DNA of 64,000 nt. Origin: JBGPHT01 sp041484525. GTDB taxonomy: Bacteria; Acidobacteriota; Terriglobia; Bryobacterales; Bryobacteraceae. The translations under genes and the position numbers were made by a program. Shown here piece by piece: positions 16,096-24,629 of the stretch (position 1 is its first letter; each line of letters opens with the position of its first letter). Location of the stretch: assembly GCA_041484525.1 (NCBI GenBank), contig JBGPHT010000020.1:1-64000 (forward strand). The letters run 5' to 3'. A model generated the notes under the pieces. It did no database searches and had not been told where the DNA came from. It saw only the letters and a list, made by a program, of their open reading frames with translations.

Positions 16096-16806
16096 ATGGG
16101 GGACATGATCATTCATCAGGAGGCTGTGAGAAGTAAGGCGGTCGAGCGTTACCTTCTCGGGCAAATGCCGGATACCGAAGCGGAGTCGTTCGAATTGCAC
16201 TTCTTCGAATGCGAAGAATGTGCCGGCGAGCTGCGCACCGGCGCCGTCTTTGTGGAGAACGCCCGCCAGGTATTCCGCGAAAGCCCAGCCGCGGCGCGCG
16301 CGCCGGTTCCCAGCCGCAGCCGCAGCCGTGGCCGCTGGTCCTGGCTGGCCGGTCCGTGGGGACGGCCCGTGTTCCAGGCAACCGCATTTGCGTCGCTCGT
16401 GCTGGCGGCTGCAGCCGTCTACCAGGGAGCGTTCCAACTTCCCGAGTTGCGGCGTCAGGTGGCCCAGGCGGACGTGCTGCAATCCCCGCCCGACTTTACG
16501 ATTACCGGGGCAACCCGGGGCGATGCGCAGGCCATCGCGGTTCCCGCGAAAGCGCTGTCGTTCCATCTGCACATCGATCTGCCCGACAACTCTTTTCAGA
16601 GGTACCGCTGTGAGCTGTTTTCGGGCCCCGGTCCGGCCCGCTTCTCCGGCTATCTCGAGGCGCCGCACACGGGCGACCAGCTTACGATTCTGGTTCCGGC
16701 GCGCGCCCTCGCGTCCGGCTCTTACACTCTCTCGGTCCATGGCCTTCGCGACTCCGGTTCCGGACCCGAACTCGGCCCCTATACGTTCCTGCTGACACGC
16801 CAATAG
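16096..16806 (+). CDS. Anti-sigma-like membrane protein with zinc finger
   Basis: 236 residues (alternative ATG at 16105). The N-terminus has an HX3CX2C motif (His35, Cys39, Cys42) typical of zf-HC2 anti-sigma domains, then an Arg/Ser-rich stretch and one membrane helix near residues 92-108 (ATAFASLVLAAAAVYQG). The periplasmic half has a beta-rich body. It follows the sigma gene by 30 bp and is likely its regulator. The external domain would be the sensor; no ligand can be named. Confidence 0.8.
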   Translation: MGDMIIHQEAVRSKAVERYLLGQMPDTEAESFELHFFECEECAGELRTGAVFVENARQVFRESPAAARAPVPSRSRSRGRWSWLAGPWGRPVFQATAFASLVLAAAAVYQGAFQLPELRRQVAQADVLQSPPDFTITGATRGDAQAIAVPAKALSFHLHIDLPDNSFQRYRCELFSGPGPARFSGYLEAPHTGDQLTILVPARALASGSYTLSVHGLRDSGSGPELGPYTFLLTRQ

Positions 16807-16816
16807 AGAGGACACT

Positions 16817-17701
16817 ATGATCGAACGTTTTCTGTATCACGCCTTCGCCACCGGGGCGGACGGACAAATCACCGCTCCGTTTCAAGAGATCATTCCCATC
16901 CAGGCATCCTGCGCCCTGTCCGGAAACGCCGGCTTCGGGAGTTCCCGCGTGGAAGGCTTCCGGTTCCACGACATCGTTTCGTTTGCTTCCGCCCATGCGG
17001 TGGTGGCGGGTTCTTACAGCGAGGAAAAGAAATCCTTCAGTTCGATCGCGACCGTCACCGTGGAGGACCTGGATGTTTTGGGTGTGGTGCGCGCCGACCG
17101 CATCGTGTGCCGCGTCGCTTCCTCTCATCCCAACGATCCGGACAACCCGGACAAGCCGCGCTCGATCACTTTCATCGGCTCGCATTTCGATAACCTGAAG
17201 ATTGCGGGTTACCCGTTGAAGGTGGACTTGGCCATGAACAGATTCGGCAAGCTCGGTACCCTCGCCGGGCTGCGCGACGCCTACTCGGCTAAGAATAACG
17301 AGGAGATGAAACGCGACCCGAAAAGAAAGCCATTCTACGACGAGTTCAATGGATTCCAGGACGAGTTCAATCGCACGTGCATGGTCGGGCACGACAAGGA
17401 TGACATGCCGCCGCAGGTGAAAAAATATCTTCCCTGGGCCGGCTGGGATCCTAAGGCCGGGATACCGCAGCGTAACGGCATGATTTCCGGTTCGCTCGTC
17501 CGGAACGTCGAAGGGCTGGGCTCGGAAGTGGCGCTGTACGGCCACATCATCCACGTGAAGGGTTTCGGCACTATCCGTCTGGCCGAGTTTCACATCACCG
17601 ACACCGAGCGGCATCTCAGCATGCTCCAGCTCAACCTCGGATGCTCGCCGGATGGCGACCTGGGATTTGCCACAGGAGCGGGCAACGGAACCGGCTGGTG
17701 A
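16817..17701 (+). CDS. Unknown protein between anti-sigma and TPR-CHAT genes
   Basis: 294 residues, start ATG at 16817 ten bases after the anti-sigma stop with AGAGAGGA just upstream. No signal peptide or membrane helix, so it should be cytosolic. The N-terminus reads MIERFLYHAFATGADGQITA; other features are a beta-rich first half, a charged middle (KNNEEMKRDPKRKPFYDEF) and a C-terminal segment LYGHIIHVKGFGTIRLAEFHI. I recognise no family. Its place just before a CHAT-domain gene (3-bp gap) makes it a candidate partner or substrate of that protease; this is inference from position only. Confidence 0.75.
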   Translation: MIERFLYHAFATGADGQITAPFQEIIPIQASCALSGNAGFGSSRVEGFRFHDIVSFASAHAVVAGSYSEEKKSFSSIATVTVEDLDVLGVVRADRIVCRVASSHPNDPDNPDKPRSITFIGSHFDNLKIAGYPLKVDLAMNRFGKLGTLAGLRDAYSAKNNEEMKRDPKRKPFYDEFNGFQDEFNRTCMVGHDKDDMPPQVKKYLPWAGWDPKAGIPQRNGMISGSLVRNVEGLGSEVALYGHIIHVKGFGTIRLAEFHITDTERHLSMLQLNLGCSPDGDLGFATGAGNGTGW

Positions 17702-17704
17702 TCG

Positions 17705-20170
17705 ATGCGTCTCGTCTTCCTCGTCGCTCTTGCGCTGATCGGGTGCGGGAGAGCCAGGCTCGATCCGCTCGAGTCGCGGTATCGGGAAGCGAGAACTCTG
17801 CTGCGCGCCGAGAAACAGAAGGCGGCATGGGACCAGACCAAAGCGGCGCTCGGTGAGGCACGCCCCGATTCGGTCTGGTACTGGAGACTGCGCCTGCTGC
17901 GGGCGGAGATCCTGCTGGCCAATCGGGAGGGCAAGCAGGCAGACGAGGCGCTGAATTTCCAACTGCCCTCCGGCCCGCAATGGCTCGCCGAGTGGGCGCG
18001 ATACCGCCTGTGCCGCGGCTTTGCCGCGCTCCTGCTGGGGAACGGCCCGGAAGCCGAGCAGCACCTCCGCGAGGCGCAGTCGGTGGCGCAATCCATCGGC
18101 GACGCGTCCCTGCTGGCGGAAATCGAACTGCGCCAGGGCACGTTGGCCTTGGCCCAAAACCATTTTGAGGACGCGAAAAAGAAGTTCGACCGTGTAATCG
18201 AGTATGCCTCCCGGCACGGCGATGCCTACCTGCAGATGACCGCCACGGGAAACACGGGCCATTTGCTGGTTCTTTCCTATCACTACGACGAGGCGATTCC
18301 GTGGTTCGAGCAGACCCTGGCAAACGCCCGCACCCTGGGCGCGGCGACCTCCCAGGCTCGCGCCACGGGTAACTTGGGATATTGCTACTTCCGGCTGGGT
18401 GATTTCGACAAGGCGCTCGACTATTTCCAGCAGACCGAACAGCGTTTCGTTCAGGCCGGCAACCGTTACGAGATCCAGAATTGGCGGGGCAGCATCGGCA
18501 GCGTCCACCTCAACCGCCGCGAGTTCTCAGAGGCCGCAGCCGATTACCGCCAGGCGCTCGAAATCGCGCGCGAATTGAAAAATCCATTCGCCGTGGCGGA
18601 TTGGCTCAACAACCTGGCCGAAATCGCCATCGAAATCCGCGATTGGGACGCCGCCGAACGGTACAACAACGAGGCCCTCGACATCGAGCAAAAGCTGGAA
18701 GACCAGCCGCGCAAGATCTACTCGACCGTGAATGCCGCTCGCATCGCGGCCGGCAAAGGCGACTTCGGCCGCGCCGAACAGCTCTTCCGCACCGTCATCC
18801 GGTCTTCCAACGAAAACCCGACGCCGCTTCTCAACGCTCACCGCCATCTCGCCGGCATGCTGGCCGGCACCGGCCACGACCGCCAGGCCGAAGCCGAATT
18901 CCGTGCCACCGCCGCCTTCGTGGAACACGAGAGTTCCGAACTACTCAAGGACGATTACAAGCTGACTTACTTTTCCAGTGTGATCGATTTCTACCAGGAC
19001 TATGTCGATTACCTGATGCAGAAGGGCCGCGTTGCAACGGCGCTCGAGGTGGCCGATTCGAGCCGCGCCCGCGTGCTGGGAGACAAGCTGCGGCTGGCGC
19101 GTGCGCAACGGAAACCGCCCACCGCCGAGTCGCTCCAGAAGATCGCGGGCAACTCCAAGGCCGTGCTGCTCTCGTATTGGCTGGCGCCGAAAAAATCCTA
19201 CCTGTGGGTGGTCACGTCTGCCGGGGTTCGATCGTTCCAACTGCCGCCCGCGGCCGAGATTCGCGCCCTGGTGGAGCGCTACGACGCCCTGATTCAGAGC
19301 GCGCGCGATCCGCTGGCCGTCGAGGACGCGTCAGGGCCAAGTCTCTACCACACCCTACTCGAGCCCGCCGCGGAGCTGCTCGCGAAAAACACCCGGGTCA
19401 TCCTGTCGCCCGACGGAGCGCTGTACTCGCTCAACTTCGAAACCATTCCGGTGCCCGGCGCAACTCGCCATTACTGGATCGACGATGTCGCCGTTTCCGT
19501 GACTCCTTCGCTCGGGCTGCTGTCGTCCGATCCGGAGCCGCGAAGCGCCCCCGCCAACTCGATGCTGCTGGTCGGCAACCCCGTCTCCACCGAGCCGCAA
19601 TACCCGGTGCTCCAATTCGCCGGCCAGGAGATCGCGTCCATCGATCGGACGCTGCCCGCCTTCCGCAAAGTAATTCTAACCGGCGCCGAAGCCAATCCGG
19701 ATGCCTACGAGCATGCCGATCCCGGCACCTTCACCCTGATCCATTTTGTGGCGCACGCCGTCGCCAATCGGGAGGACCCGCTGAGTTCGGCCGTCATTCT
19801 CTCGAACCACGGCACCGGCGGATTCAAACTGCTGGCGCGGGACGTCATCCACAAGCCGCTGCATGCCCAGGTGGTGACGATTTCGGCATGCCGCAGCGCC
19901 GGAGCCCGCGTCTATGCCGGCGAAGGATTGGTCGGATTCGCGTGGGCCTTTCTCGAAGCCGGCGCGCGCAACGTGATCGCCGGACTGTGGGACGTCAACG
20001 ACCGCTCCACCGCCAAGATCATGGCCAACATGTATCCGGAACTGGCGCACGGCCGCTCGCCCGCGGACGCCCTACGAGCCGCGAAGCTGGAGCTGATCCG
20101 CTCCACGGGCGCGTATCGCAAGCCATATTACTGGGCTCCGTTCCAGTTGTTCACCAGCAGTTTGCAGTGA
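17705..20170 (+). CDS. TPR-CHAT lipoprotein, putative caspase-like protease
   Basis: 821 residues. The N-terminus is a lipoprotein signal with lipobox LIGC (Cys14). Residues about 80-430 hold tandem TPR repeats (for example ATGNLGYCYFRLGDFDKALDYF). The C-terminal about 260 residues are a CHAT domain with the expected catalytic pair: His684 in HFVAHA and Cys729 in ISACRSAG, then GEGLVGFAWAFLEAGARNVIAGLW. CHAT domains are caspase/separase-like cysteine peptidases. The lipid anchor implies it acts at the envelope. It closes the four-gene unit begun by the sigma factor at 15469. Its 3' end overlaps the convergent lgt-like gene by 99 bp. Confidence 0.92.
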   Translation: MRLVFLVALALIGCGRARLDPLESRYREARTLLRAEKQKAAWDQTKAALGEARPDSVWYWRLRLLRAEILLANREGKQADEALNFQLPSGPQWLAEWARYRLCRGFAALLLGNGPEAEQHLREAQSVAQSIGDASLLAEIELRQGTLALAQNHFEDAKKKFDRVIEYASRHGDAYLQMTATGNTGHLLVLSYHYDEAIPWFEQTLANARTLGAATSQARATGNLGYCYFRLGDFDKALDYFQQTEQRFVQAGNRYEIQNWRGSIGSVHLNRREFSEAAADYRQALEIARELKNPFAVADWLNNLAEIAIEIRDWDAAERYNNEALDIEQKLEDQPRKIYSTVNAARIAAGKGDFGRAEQLFRTVIRSSNENPTPLLNAHRHLAGMLAGTGHDRQAEAEFRATAAFVEHESSELLKDDYKLTYFSSVIDFYQDYVDYLMQKGRVATALEVADSSRARVLGDKLRLARAQRKPPTAESLQKIAGNSKAVLLSYWLAPKKSYLWVVTSAGVRSFQLPPAAEIRALVERYDALIQSARDPLAVEDASGPSLYHTLLEPAAELLAKNTRVILSPDGALYSLNFETIPVPGATRHYWIDDVAVSVTPSLGLLSSDPEPRSAPANSMLLVGNPVSTEPQYPVLQFAGQEIASIDRTLPAFRKVILTGAEANPDAYEHADPGTFTLIHFVAHAVANREDPLSSAVILSNHGTGGFKLLARDVIHKPLHAQVVTISACRSAGARVYAGEGLVGFAWAFLEAGARNVIAGLWDVNDRSTAKIMANMYPELAHGRSPADALRAAKLELIRSTGAYRKPYYWAPFQLFTSSLQ

Positions 20171-20902
20171 GTAGGCTGCGCGAATCAGCATGCAGGCGCC
20201 GAAACCTGCCAGCGCGATCGCGCCGTATTGCGCCGGTGTCAGCCCCATGTACCGCGGGTCCGTGATTCGCAGGAAGTCGAGCGCGAAGCGAACCGGCGCA
20301 TATAACAAGGAGACCGCGGCCGCGCACAGCCCGGGCCGCTGCGCTCGCCTCGCCAGGCAAACCGCCGGCCACAAGACGAATAGCGTGTACAGGAATTCGT
20401 AGAGCCCCAGGTCATGGTAAATGCCCGAACGGAATTTGATACCCAGAAGGAACGACGTTCCCGATCCGATGTGATCGTGCACCAGTGCGCATCCCAGGCG
20501 TCCGAAGATCCAACCCGTTACCAGTGCTTCGACCAGAATATCTGCCTCCGCGATCCACGGCCTGCGCCGCCGGCGGAAATAGAAAAACGCCCCCGCGAGA
20601 GCGCCGGCGAATCCTCCGAACGAACTCATCCCGCGCCAGATTTTGAGCAGCATGAGATGGTCCTTCGCCAGCCACGCGGGGGCATACAACAAAATCGCGG
20701 CCAGATGCGCGCCCAGAAAACCGGCGCTCAGCACCCAGATCAGGGCGCCGCGCAATTCCCGGGGCGGCAGTCCGGCCTCACTCGCGCGACGCATCGCGAG
20801 CCGGCAGCCGGCCACCACTCCCAGGCAGGCCAGTACGGCGAAAACGGTGATCCGCAACCCTCCCGGCAAGGAGATGGCGGGGATCGGGAAGTAGGGAATC
20901 AC
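20072..20902 (-). CDS. Prolipoprotein diacylglyceryl transferase family protein (Lgt-like)
   Basis: About 276 residues with six to seven membrane helices, starting at a GTG (20902) that overlaps the stop of the upstream gene as GTGA. The Lgt signature region reads GWIFGRLGCALVHDHIG in place of the usual GR.GNF.N.E, and the conserved MSSFGGFAGAL segment is present. Lgt moves diacylglycerol from phosphatidylglycerol to the lipobox cysteine. The changed signature suggests a divergent paralogue whose donor or acceptor may differ. It ends 99 bp inside the CHAT gene on the other strand. Confidence 0.8.
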   Translation of the reverse strand: MIPYFPIPAISLPGGLRITVFAVLACLGVVAGCRLAMRRASEAGLPPRELRGALIWVLSAGFLGAHLAAILLYAPAWLAKDHLMLLKIWRGMSSFGGFAGALAGAFFYFRRRRRPWIAEADILVEALVTGWIFGRLGCALVHDHIGSGTSFLLGIKFRSGIYHDLGLYEFLYTLFVLWPAVCLARRAQRPGLCAAAVSLLYAPVRFALDFLRITDPRYMGLTPAQYGAIALAGFGACMLIRAAYSLQTAGEQLERSPVIWLAIRARGADQLQLRGS

Positions 20903-21402
20903 GACGGCGGCGCTCCTCCCTTCCTGCCGCCGCGGCCGATGGCCAGGCCGTTCTCCCATGCCACCAGTTCCTGGCGCGGCGTCCGCTGCGCCCCGCGCGG
21001 CCGCGGGTCGGTGTAGAACGGCCGGTCGCTCCAGGCGATGTGCACCTCGACTACTTTCGCTTCGAAGATGTTCAACTTCTCGAATTCGGGCGACGCCTGT
21101 TTTTCCGAGCCCGGCCGCGTGCGGTGGACGATGCGCGGCAGCGCCAGCCGGAGCACCGCGACGCCCTTCGGGTCCACCGCGCGCAGGTTCGGCCGCCGGA
21201 AGATCGACGGCGTTGGTTCCGTCGTTTCGCGGTCCGTCATCCGGACAGTCAGCTTGCGCGGGGCCGGGTCGTAGTGAATGTTCCGCGGGTCGGCATAAGC
21301 ATGCAGGGTGCGGCCGGTGTTGTTGCGCAGCTCGATCGTCACGATGACGTTGCGGCCGTCGTCCTTCATTTCCACACTGCCGACTTCCAGCTCGCCGTTC
21401 AC
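20899..21402 (-). CDS. Protein of unknown function in the lgt-like operon
   Basis: 167 residues from a GTG at 21402 that overlaps the stop of the preceding gene (GTGA). The frame is open further upstream, but that part runs through the neighbouring gene and is noise. The protein is beta-rich with VTIELRNNTGRTLHAYADPRNI near residue 25, which looks like an immunoglobulin-like fold (comparable to bacterial domains of the CARDB/DUF kind), and has no signal peptide. The function is unknown. Four-base overlaps on both sides link it to its neighbours. Confidence 0.65.
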   Translation of the reverse strand: MNGELEVGSVEMKDDGRNVIVTIELRNNTGRTLHAYADPRNIHYDPAPRKLTVRMTDRETTEPTPSIFRRPNLRAVDPKGVAVLRLALPRIVHRTRPGSEKQASPEFEKLNIFEAKVVEVHIAWSDRPFYTDPRPRGAQRTPRQELVAWENGLAIGRGGRKGGAPPS

Positions 21403-22184
21403 GATGGCGTCCCCGTGGAGAGGTACCCCGCTTCCGTCAAGAGATCCGGCAGCCGGGGATCGGCGGGAAACTCCGCGAGCAGCCGCCGCCCGAATCCGTG
21501 CAGGGCCCTGGGCGTGCGCAGCAGGCACCCTTTCAGGAAAGCAAGCTCCGCGCGGATTTCGTAATTGGCAAAGGTTCGCCACGCGGGGGTCAACGGCATT
21601 TCGGCCGCCCACTCGTCGAAACTCGCGGCCAAAAAGCGCCCGATGCCGCTCGAATCTGTTCCCGCCTGGCGCCACAACAATGCCTGCGCGTAGATCGACA
21701 CGGTCTCCATCAGCGCCCATCGAACCGGCGAGCCGGCCATGGCGCGCTCCCCCAAAATCCGCGAGATCTCGTTGAGCACGGGATCGGCGGAGAGTGCGCC
21801 GCGCCGGGCCCGGCTCAGGCGCACAGCCTCCCACACCTCCTGCCGCGACATTCCCTCGAGCTCCGGCGAGACTGCCAGGCCGGTTTCAAACCGCCGCCCC
21901 AACTGCTCCGCGTCCGCCTGCCCCAACGTGTAATCGTAGATAAGGGCCAACACCAGCGTCAGCGGACGCACGAACCGCTTCTCCAATAGCTCCCGCAACC
22001 CGGGCGCTACCGCCACCATCCGGCAGGCCTCCGGACTGAATCCGTAATAGTCGTAGAAGAGCCGGTCGAAGAAGCTGAAACCCGCCTCCGACCGCTGCAG
22101 GAACAGGAGCTGTTCGCGCACCTGGCGCATGGCGTTCACGTCAGGAGAGTAGGCGCAATAGGCGGTCGCCATCTCGGCCTTCAT
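21399..22184 (-). CDS. Unknown helical protein, first gene of the lgt-like operon
   Basis: 261 residues from ATG at 22184. This start is chosen because a perfect AGGAGG (22190-22195) lies 5 bases upstream; the open frame continues to 22247 without support. The protein is mainly helical and hydrophilic with no signal peptide (QVREQLLFLQRSEAGFSFFDRL; FYDYYGFSPEACRMVA). I recognise no domain. The stop overlaps the next gene, so it is part of the three-gene unit ending in the Lgt-like protein. Confidence 0.7.
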   Translation of the reverse strand: MKAEMATAYCAYSPDVNAMRQVREQLLFLQRSEAGFSFFDRLFYDYYGFSPEACRMVAVAPGLRELLEKRFVRPLTLVLALIYDYTLGQADAEQLGRRFETGLAVSPELEGMSRQEVWEAVRLSRARRGALSADPVLNEISRILGERAMAGSPVRWALMETVSIYAQALLWRQAGTDSSGIGRFLAASFDEWAAEMPLTPAWRTFANYEIRAELAFLKGCLLRTPRALHGFGRRLLAEFPADPRLPDLLTEAGYLSTGTPS

Positions 22185-22243
22185 GAGGTCCTCCTGGAAA
22201 AGTATCCGGCGTCGTTCTGGGTGAATAGGCTCATATTTCCCGC

Positions 22244-22750
22244 TCAACTGAAGCTGGCGTTCAAATCGCCGCCGGCATTCCCTGTAATGGTCAGAATGTG
22301 GATGGCGCCGGGATTCAGCGCCGGCGTCAACTTCACGGTCTGCCGGCTACCGCCTGAAGGCGAAACAATTTCGATCGTCCATGTTCCGTCCGCCAGGTTC
22401 GGCGCCGCTTGCGTCACGGTGGCCGTGCCCTGCAGATTCGAAAACGAGAAGGAGCTCTGCGCCCCGGGTTGGTAACACACATCGGTCGCGGTACGATTGC
22501 CGCGGACATTCAACTGGATGTTCCGGCCGAGGGGCCGGATCTTCGAGAAATCCACTTTGATCGTGATCCCTGAAGCGGCGCGCGTACCGCTGGGGCAGTC
22601 GGGGGTCACGGTGATGTCGCCCGGCGAAGAGGTGCAGGCCGCCGCCAGCATGATCGCGGCTGCCGGCAGCGCCCTGCGTACCGGGAAATAACGCAGGGAG
22701 TTGAGATTCGCTACGCCCTGCAGGCTCGGCACAGGTCTGTCATCCTCCAT
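22244..22750 (-). CDS. Putative lipoprotein of unknown function
   Basis: 168 residues. A hydrophobic stretch ending AAAIMLAAACTSSPGD gives a lipobox (LAAAC), so the mature protein probably begins at that cysteine (about residue 39); an internal start nearer the signal is possible. The rest is beta-rich with repeated Thr/Val strands (DGTWTIEIVSPSGGSRQTVKLTP), like a small immunoglobulin-type domain. No family recognised. It lies 59 bp upstream of the 21399-22184 gene on the same strand. Confidence 0.65.
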   Translation of the reverse strand: MEDDRPVPSLQGVANLNSLRYFPVRRALPAAAIMLAAACTSSPGDITVTPDCPSGTRAASGITIKVDFSKIRPLGRNIQLNVRGNRTATDVCYQPGAQSSFSFSNLQGTATVTQAAPNLADGTWTIEIVSPSGGSRQTVKLTPALNPGAIHILTITGNAGGDLNASFS

Positions 22751-22941
22751 GCGTTAGTGAGTCAGGGGCGCCGGACGTTTCAGCCGCTGCCAGACCGGCC
22801 GGGGCTCCTCCCACACCTCCCGCGCCATTTCCCCCAATACAGGAGTAACCGGACCTCAAACTGTCGACCTTTCCCGCGTGTTTCCAACGCTGCGATCATG
22901 GCCGCTCAAATGCATCTGGGTATTTCAGGATTGGAGGAGGG
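22751..22941. promoter_or_regulatory. Divergent intergenic region
   Basis: 190 bp between the minus-strand lipoprotein gene and the plus-strand radical SAM gene. It should contain promoters for both. GGAGGAGG just before 22942 is a strong ribosome binding site for the radical SAM gene. No other structure was seen. Confidence 0.4.
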
Positions 22942-24006
22942 ATGAACTTCGATCGAGCCCCGATGCTGGTGATCTGGGAAGCTACCCAGGCTTGCGATCT
23001 GGCTTGCATACACTGCCGCGCGTCCGCGCAATCGCAGCGGGACCCCGGCGAACTCACGACGGAGGAGGGGTACCGCCTGCTCGACGAAATCCGCTCTTTC
23101 GGCGAGCCCCTCATGGTTTTCACCGGCGGCGATCCGTTGAAGCGGCCCGATCTCTATGACCTGATCCGCTACAGCGTGAGTATCGGGCTGCGTACCAACG
23201 TCACCCCCAGCGCCACCCCCCTGCTGACGGCCAAGGCCATCGACGCCTTCCAAGCGGCCGGTGTTTCCCGCATGGCTATCAGCCTGGACGGACCGGACGC
23301 TGCGAGCCACGACCACTTTCGCGGCATCCCCGGCACCTTCGACCGCGCCATGTTCGCGCTCCGGCATGCACGCGATATCGGGCTCGATACGCAGCTTCAG
23401 ACGACGGTCACCCGCCTCAACATGTACCGCCTGTGGGAATTCGCGGACATCGCGAAGGAGGTTCGCACCCGCATGTGGAGCCTCTTTTTCCTCATCGTGA
23501 CCGGCCGCGCGCTGGCGAACCAGGACCTCAAGGCGGCGGAATACGAGAAGGTCTTCGAGTTCCTCTACAACCTCTCGAAGACGGCGCCCTACGGCATCAA
23601 GACTACCGAGGCCATGCACTATCGCCGCTATGTGGCGCAGCGCATGAAGGCCGACCGCGGCGTCCAAAACCAGAACGCCAAGGACGTGGCGTGGCGTACC
23701 GCGGGGGTCAGCGACGGGAAGGGCTTCGTCTTCGTGTCGCACACGGGTGAGATTTTCCCCAGCGGATTCCTGCCGGTGAGCGGCGGAAATGTGCGACGGG
23801 ACTCGCTCACCGATGTCTACCGCAATTCCGACCTTTTCCGCACGCTGCGCGACCCCACCCAGCGCGACGGAAAGTGCGGGTGGTGCGAATATCAGAAGGT
23901 GTGCGGCGGCTCCCGCGCGCGCGCCTACGCCTTGACCGGCGACTACCTGGCGGCCGACCCCCGGTGCATCTACCAGCCGCATCTGGCCGATGCCATCGCG
24001 GGCTGA
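22942..24006 (+). CDS. Radical SAM/SPASM domain protein (TIGR04053-like)
   Basis: 354 residues. The radical SAM cluster motif CX3CX2C is CDLACIHC near residue 17, preceded by PMLVIWEATQA, and FTGGDP gives the second SAM-binding motif. The C-terminal SPASM-type region has Cys residues in GKCGWCEYQKVCGG and PRCIY that would bind a further iron-sulfur cluster. The start pattern APMLVIWEATQACDLAC.HCRA is typical of the TIGR04053 group, which is related to NirJ/AhbD-type haem-modifying enzymes and peptide-modifying enzymes. No obvious precursor peptide gene lies next to it. The strong RBS fixes the ATG. Confidence 0.9.
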   Translation: MNFDRAPMLVIWEATQACDLACIHCRASAQSQRDPGELTTEEGYRLLDEIRSFGEPLMVFTGGDPLKRPDLYDLIRYSVSIGLRTNVTPSATPLLTAKAIDAFQAAGVSRMAISLDGPDAASHDHFRGIPGTFDRAMFALRHARDIGLDTQLQTTVTRLNMYRLWEFADIAKEVRTRMWSLFFLIVTGRALANQDLKAAEYEKVFEFLYNLSKTAPYGIKTTEAMHYRRYVAQRMKADRGVQNQNAKDVAWRTAGVSDGKGFVFVSHTGEIFPSGFLPVSGGNVRRDSLTDVYRNSDLFRTLRDPTQRDGKCGWCEYQKVCGGSRARAYALTGDYLAADPRCIYQPHLADAIAG

Positions 24007-24037
24007 ACCCGCCTGCGTACCTGATACCCTGGGACGG

Positions 24038-24499
24038 ATGAACAATTCCACCATGATGCGCCTGGCCGCCACTGCGGCGGTCTTTCTACTTTCCGCCACC
24101 GCCGCCCGCGCCGGCGAAAAGAAGCTGATGCACTGCTTCGCCTGGACCTCGATCAAAGAAGGCACGCCCGCCGATTGGACTGCCTTCTTCAAAGCCAGCG
24201 ATGCCCTTCCCGGCAAGATCAAGGGCATCTCCAAGGTCTGGTACGGCAAGCTGGCCGCGCCGCTGGGCCAGACCACCGTCACCAAGATCGACCCGGACAA
24301 CCTCAAGAAGTTCCGCGCCGGCGAAACGGCTACCGGGGAAGTGAGCCGCACGCCGCGCGATTGGGGCATGTGCATGGAAATGACCGGCGCCGCTCTGCGT
24401 GAGGCGTATGGCTCGCACCCCTACCACAAGGTCTGGACTGACGCCTACGCCAAGATCCGGGTGGACGGCACCACCACTTTCGACATCCTCGGGCAGTAG
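24038..24499 (+). CDS. Exported Dabb-type (stress-responsive A/B barrel) protein
   Basis: 153 residues from ATG at 24038. The signal peptide is MRLAATAAVFLLSATAARA. The mature part (KLMHCFAWTSIKEGTPADWTAFFKASDALPGKIKGI..) resembles the Dabb dimeric alpha/beta barrel fold. Dabb proteins vary widely and some bind haem or polyketide-like ligands. It lies 31 bp after the radical SAM gene on the same strand and may be its operon partner. The frame is open back to 23990 but only this start gives an export signal. Confidence 0.75.
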   Translation: MNNSTMMRLAATAAVFLLSATAARAGEKKLMHCFAWTSIKEGTPADWTAFFKASDALPGKIKGISKVWYGKLAAPLGQTTVTKIDPDNLKKFRAGETATGEVSRTPRDWGMCMEMTGAALREAYGSHPYHKVWTDAYAKIRVDGTTTFDILGQ

Positions 24500-24629
24500 G
24501 CAGAGCGCACGAAAGCCCCATTCGATATACTGGAATTTTGAAACACTCTAGTTTCTCTCGTGCCATCTCGAGGGTGGGGGGCATGAGGCAATCCTGGCGG
24601 CAACACGCCGCCTCTATCAGGATCTCCGC

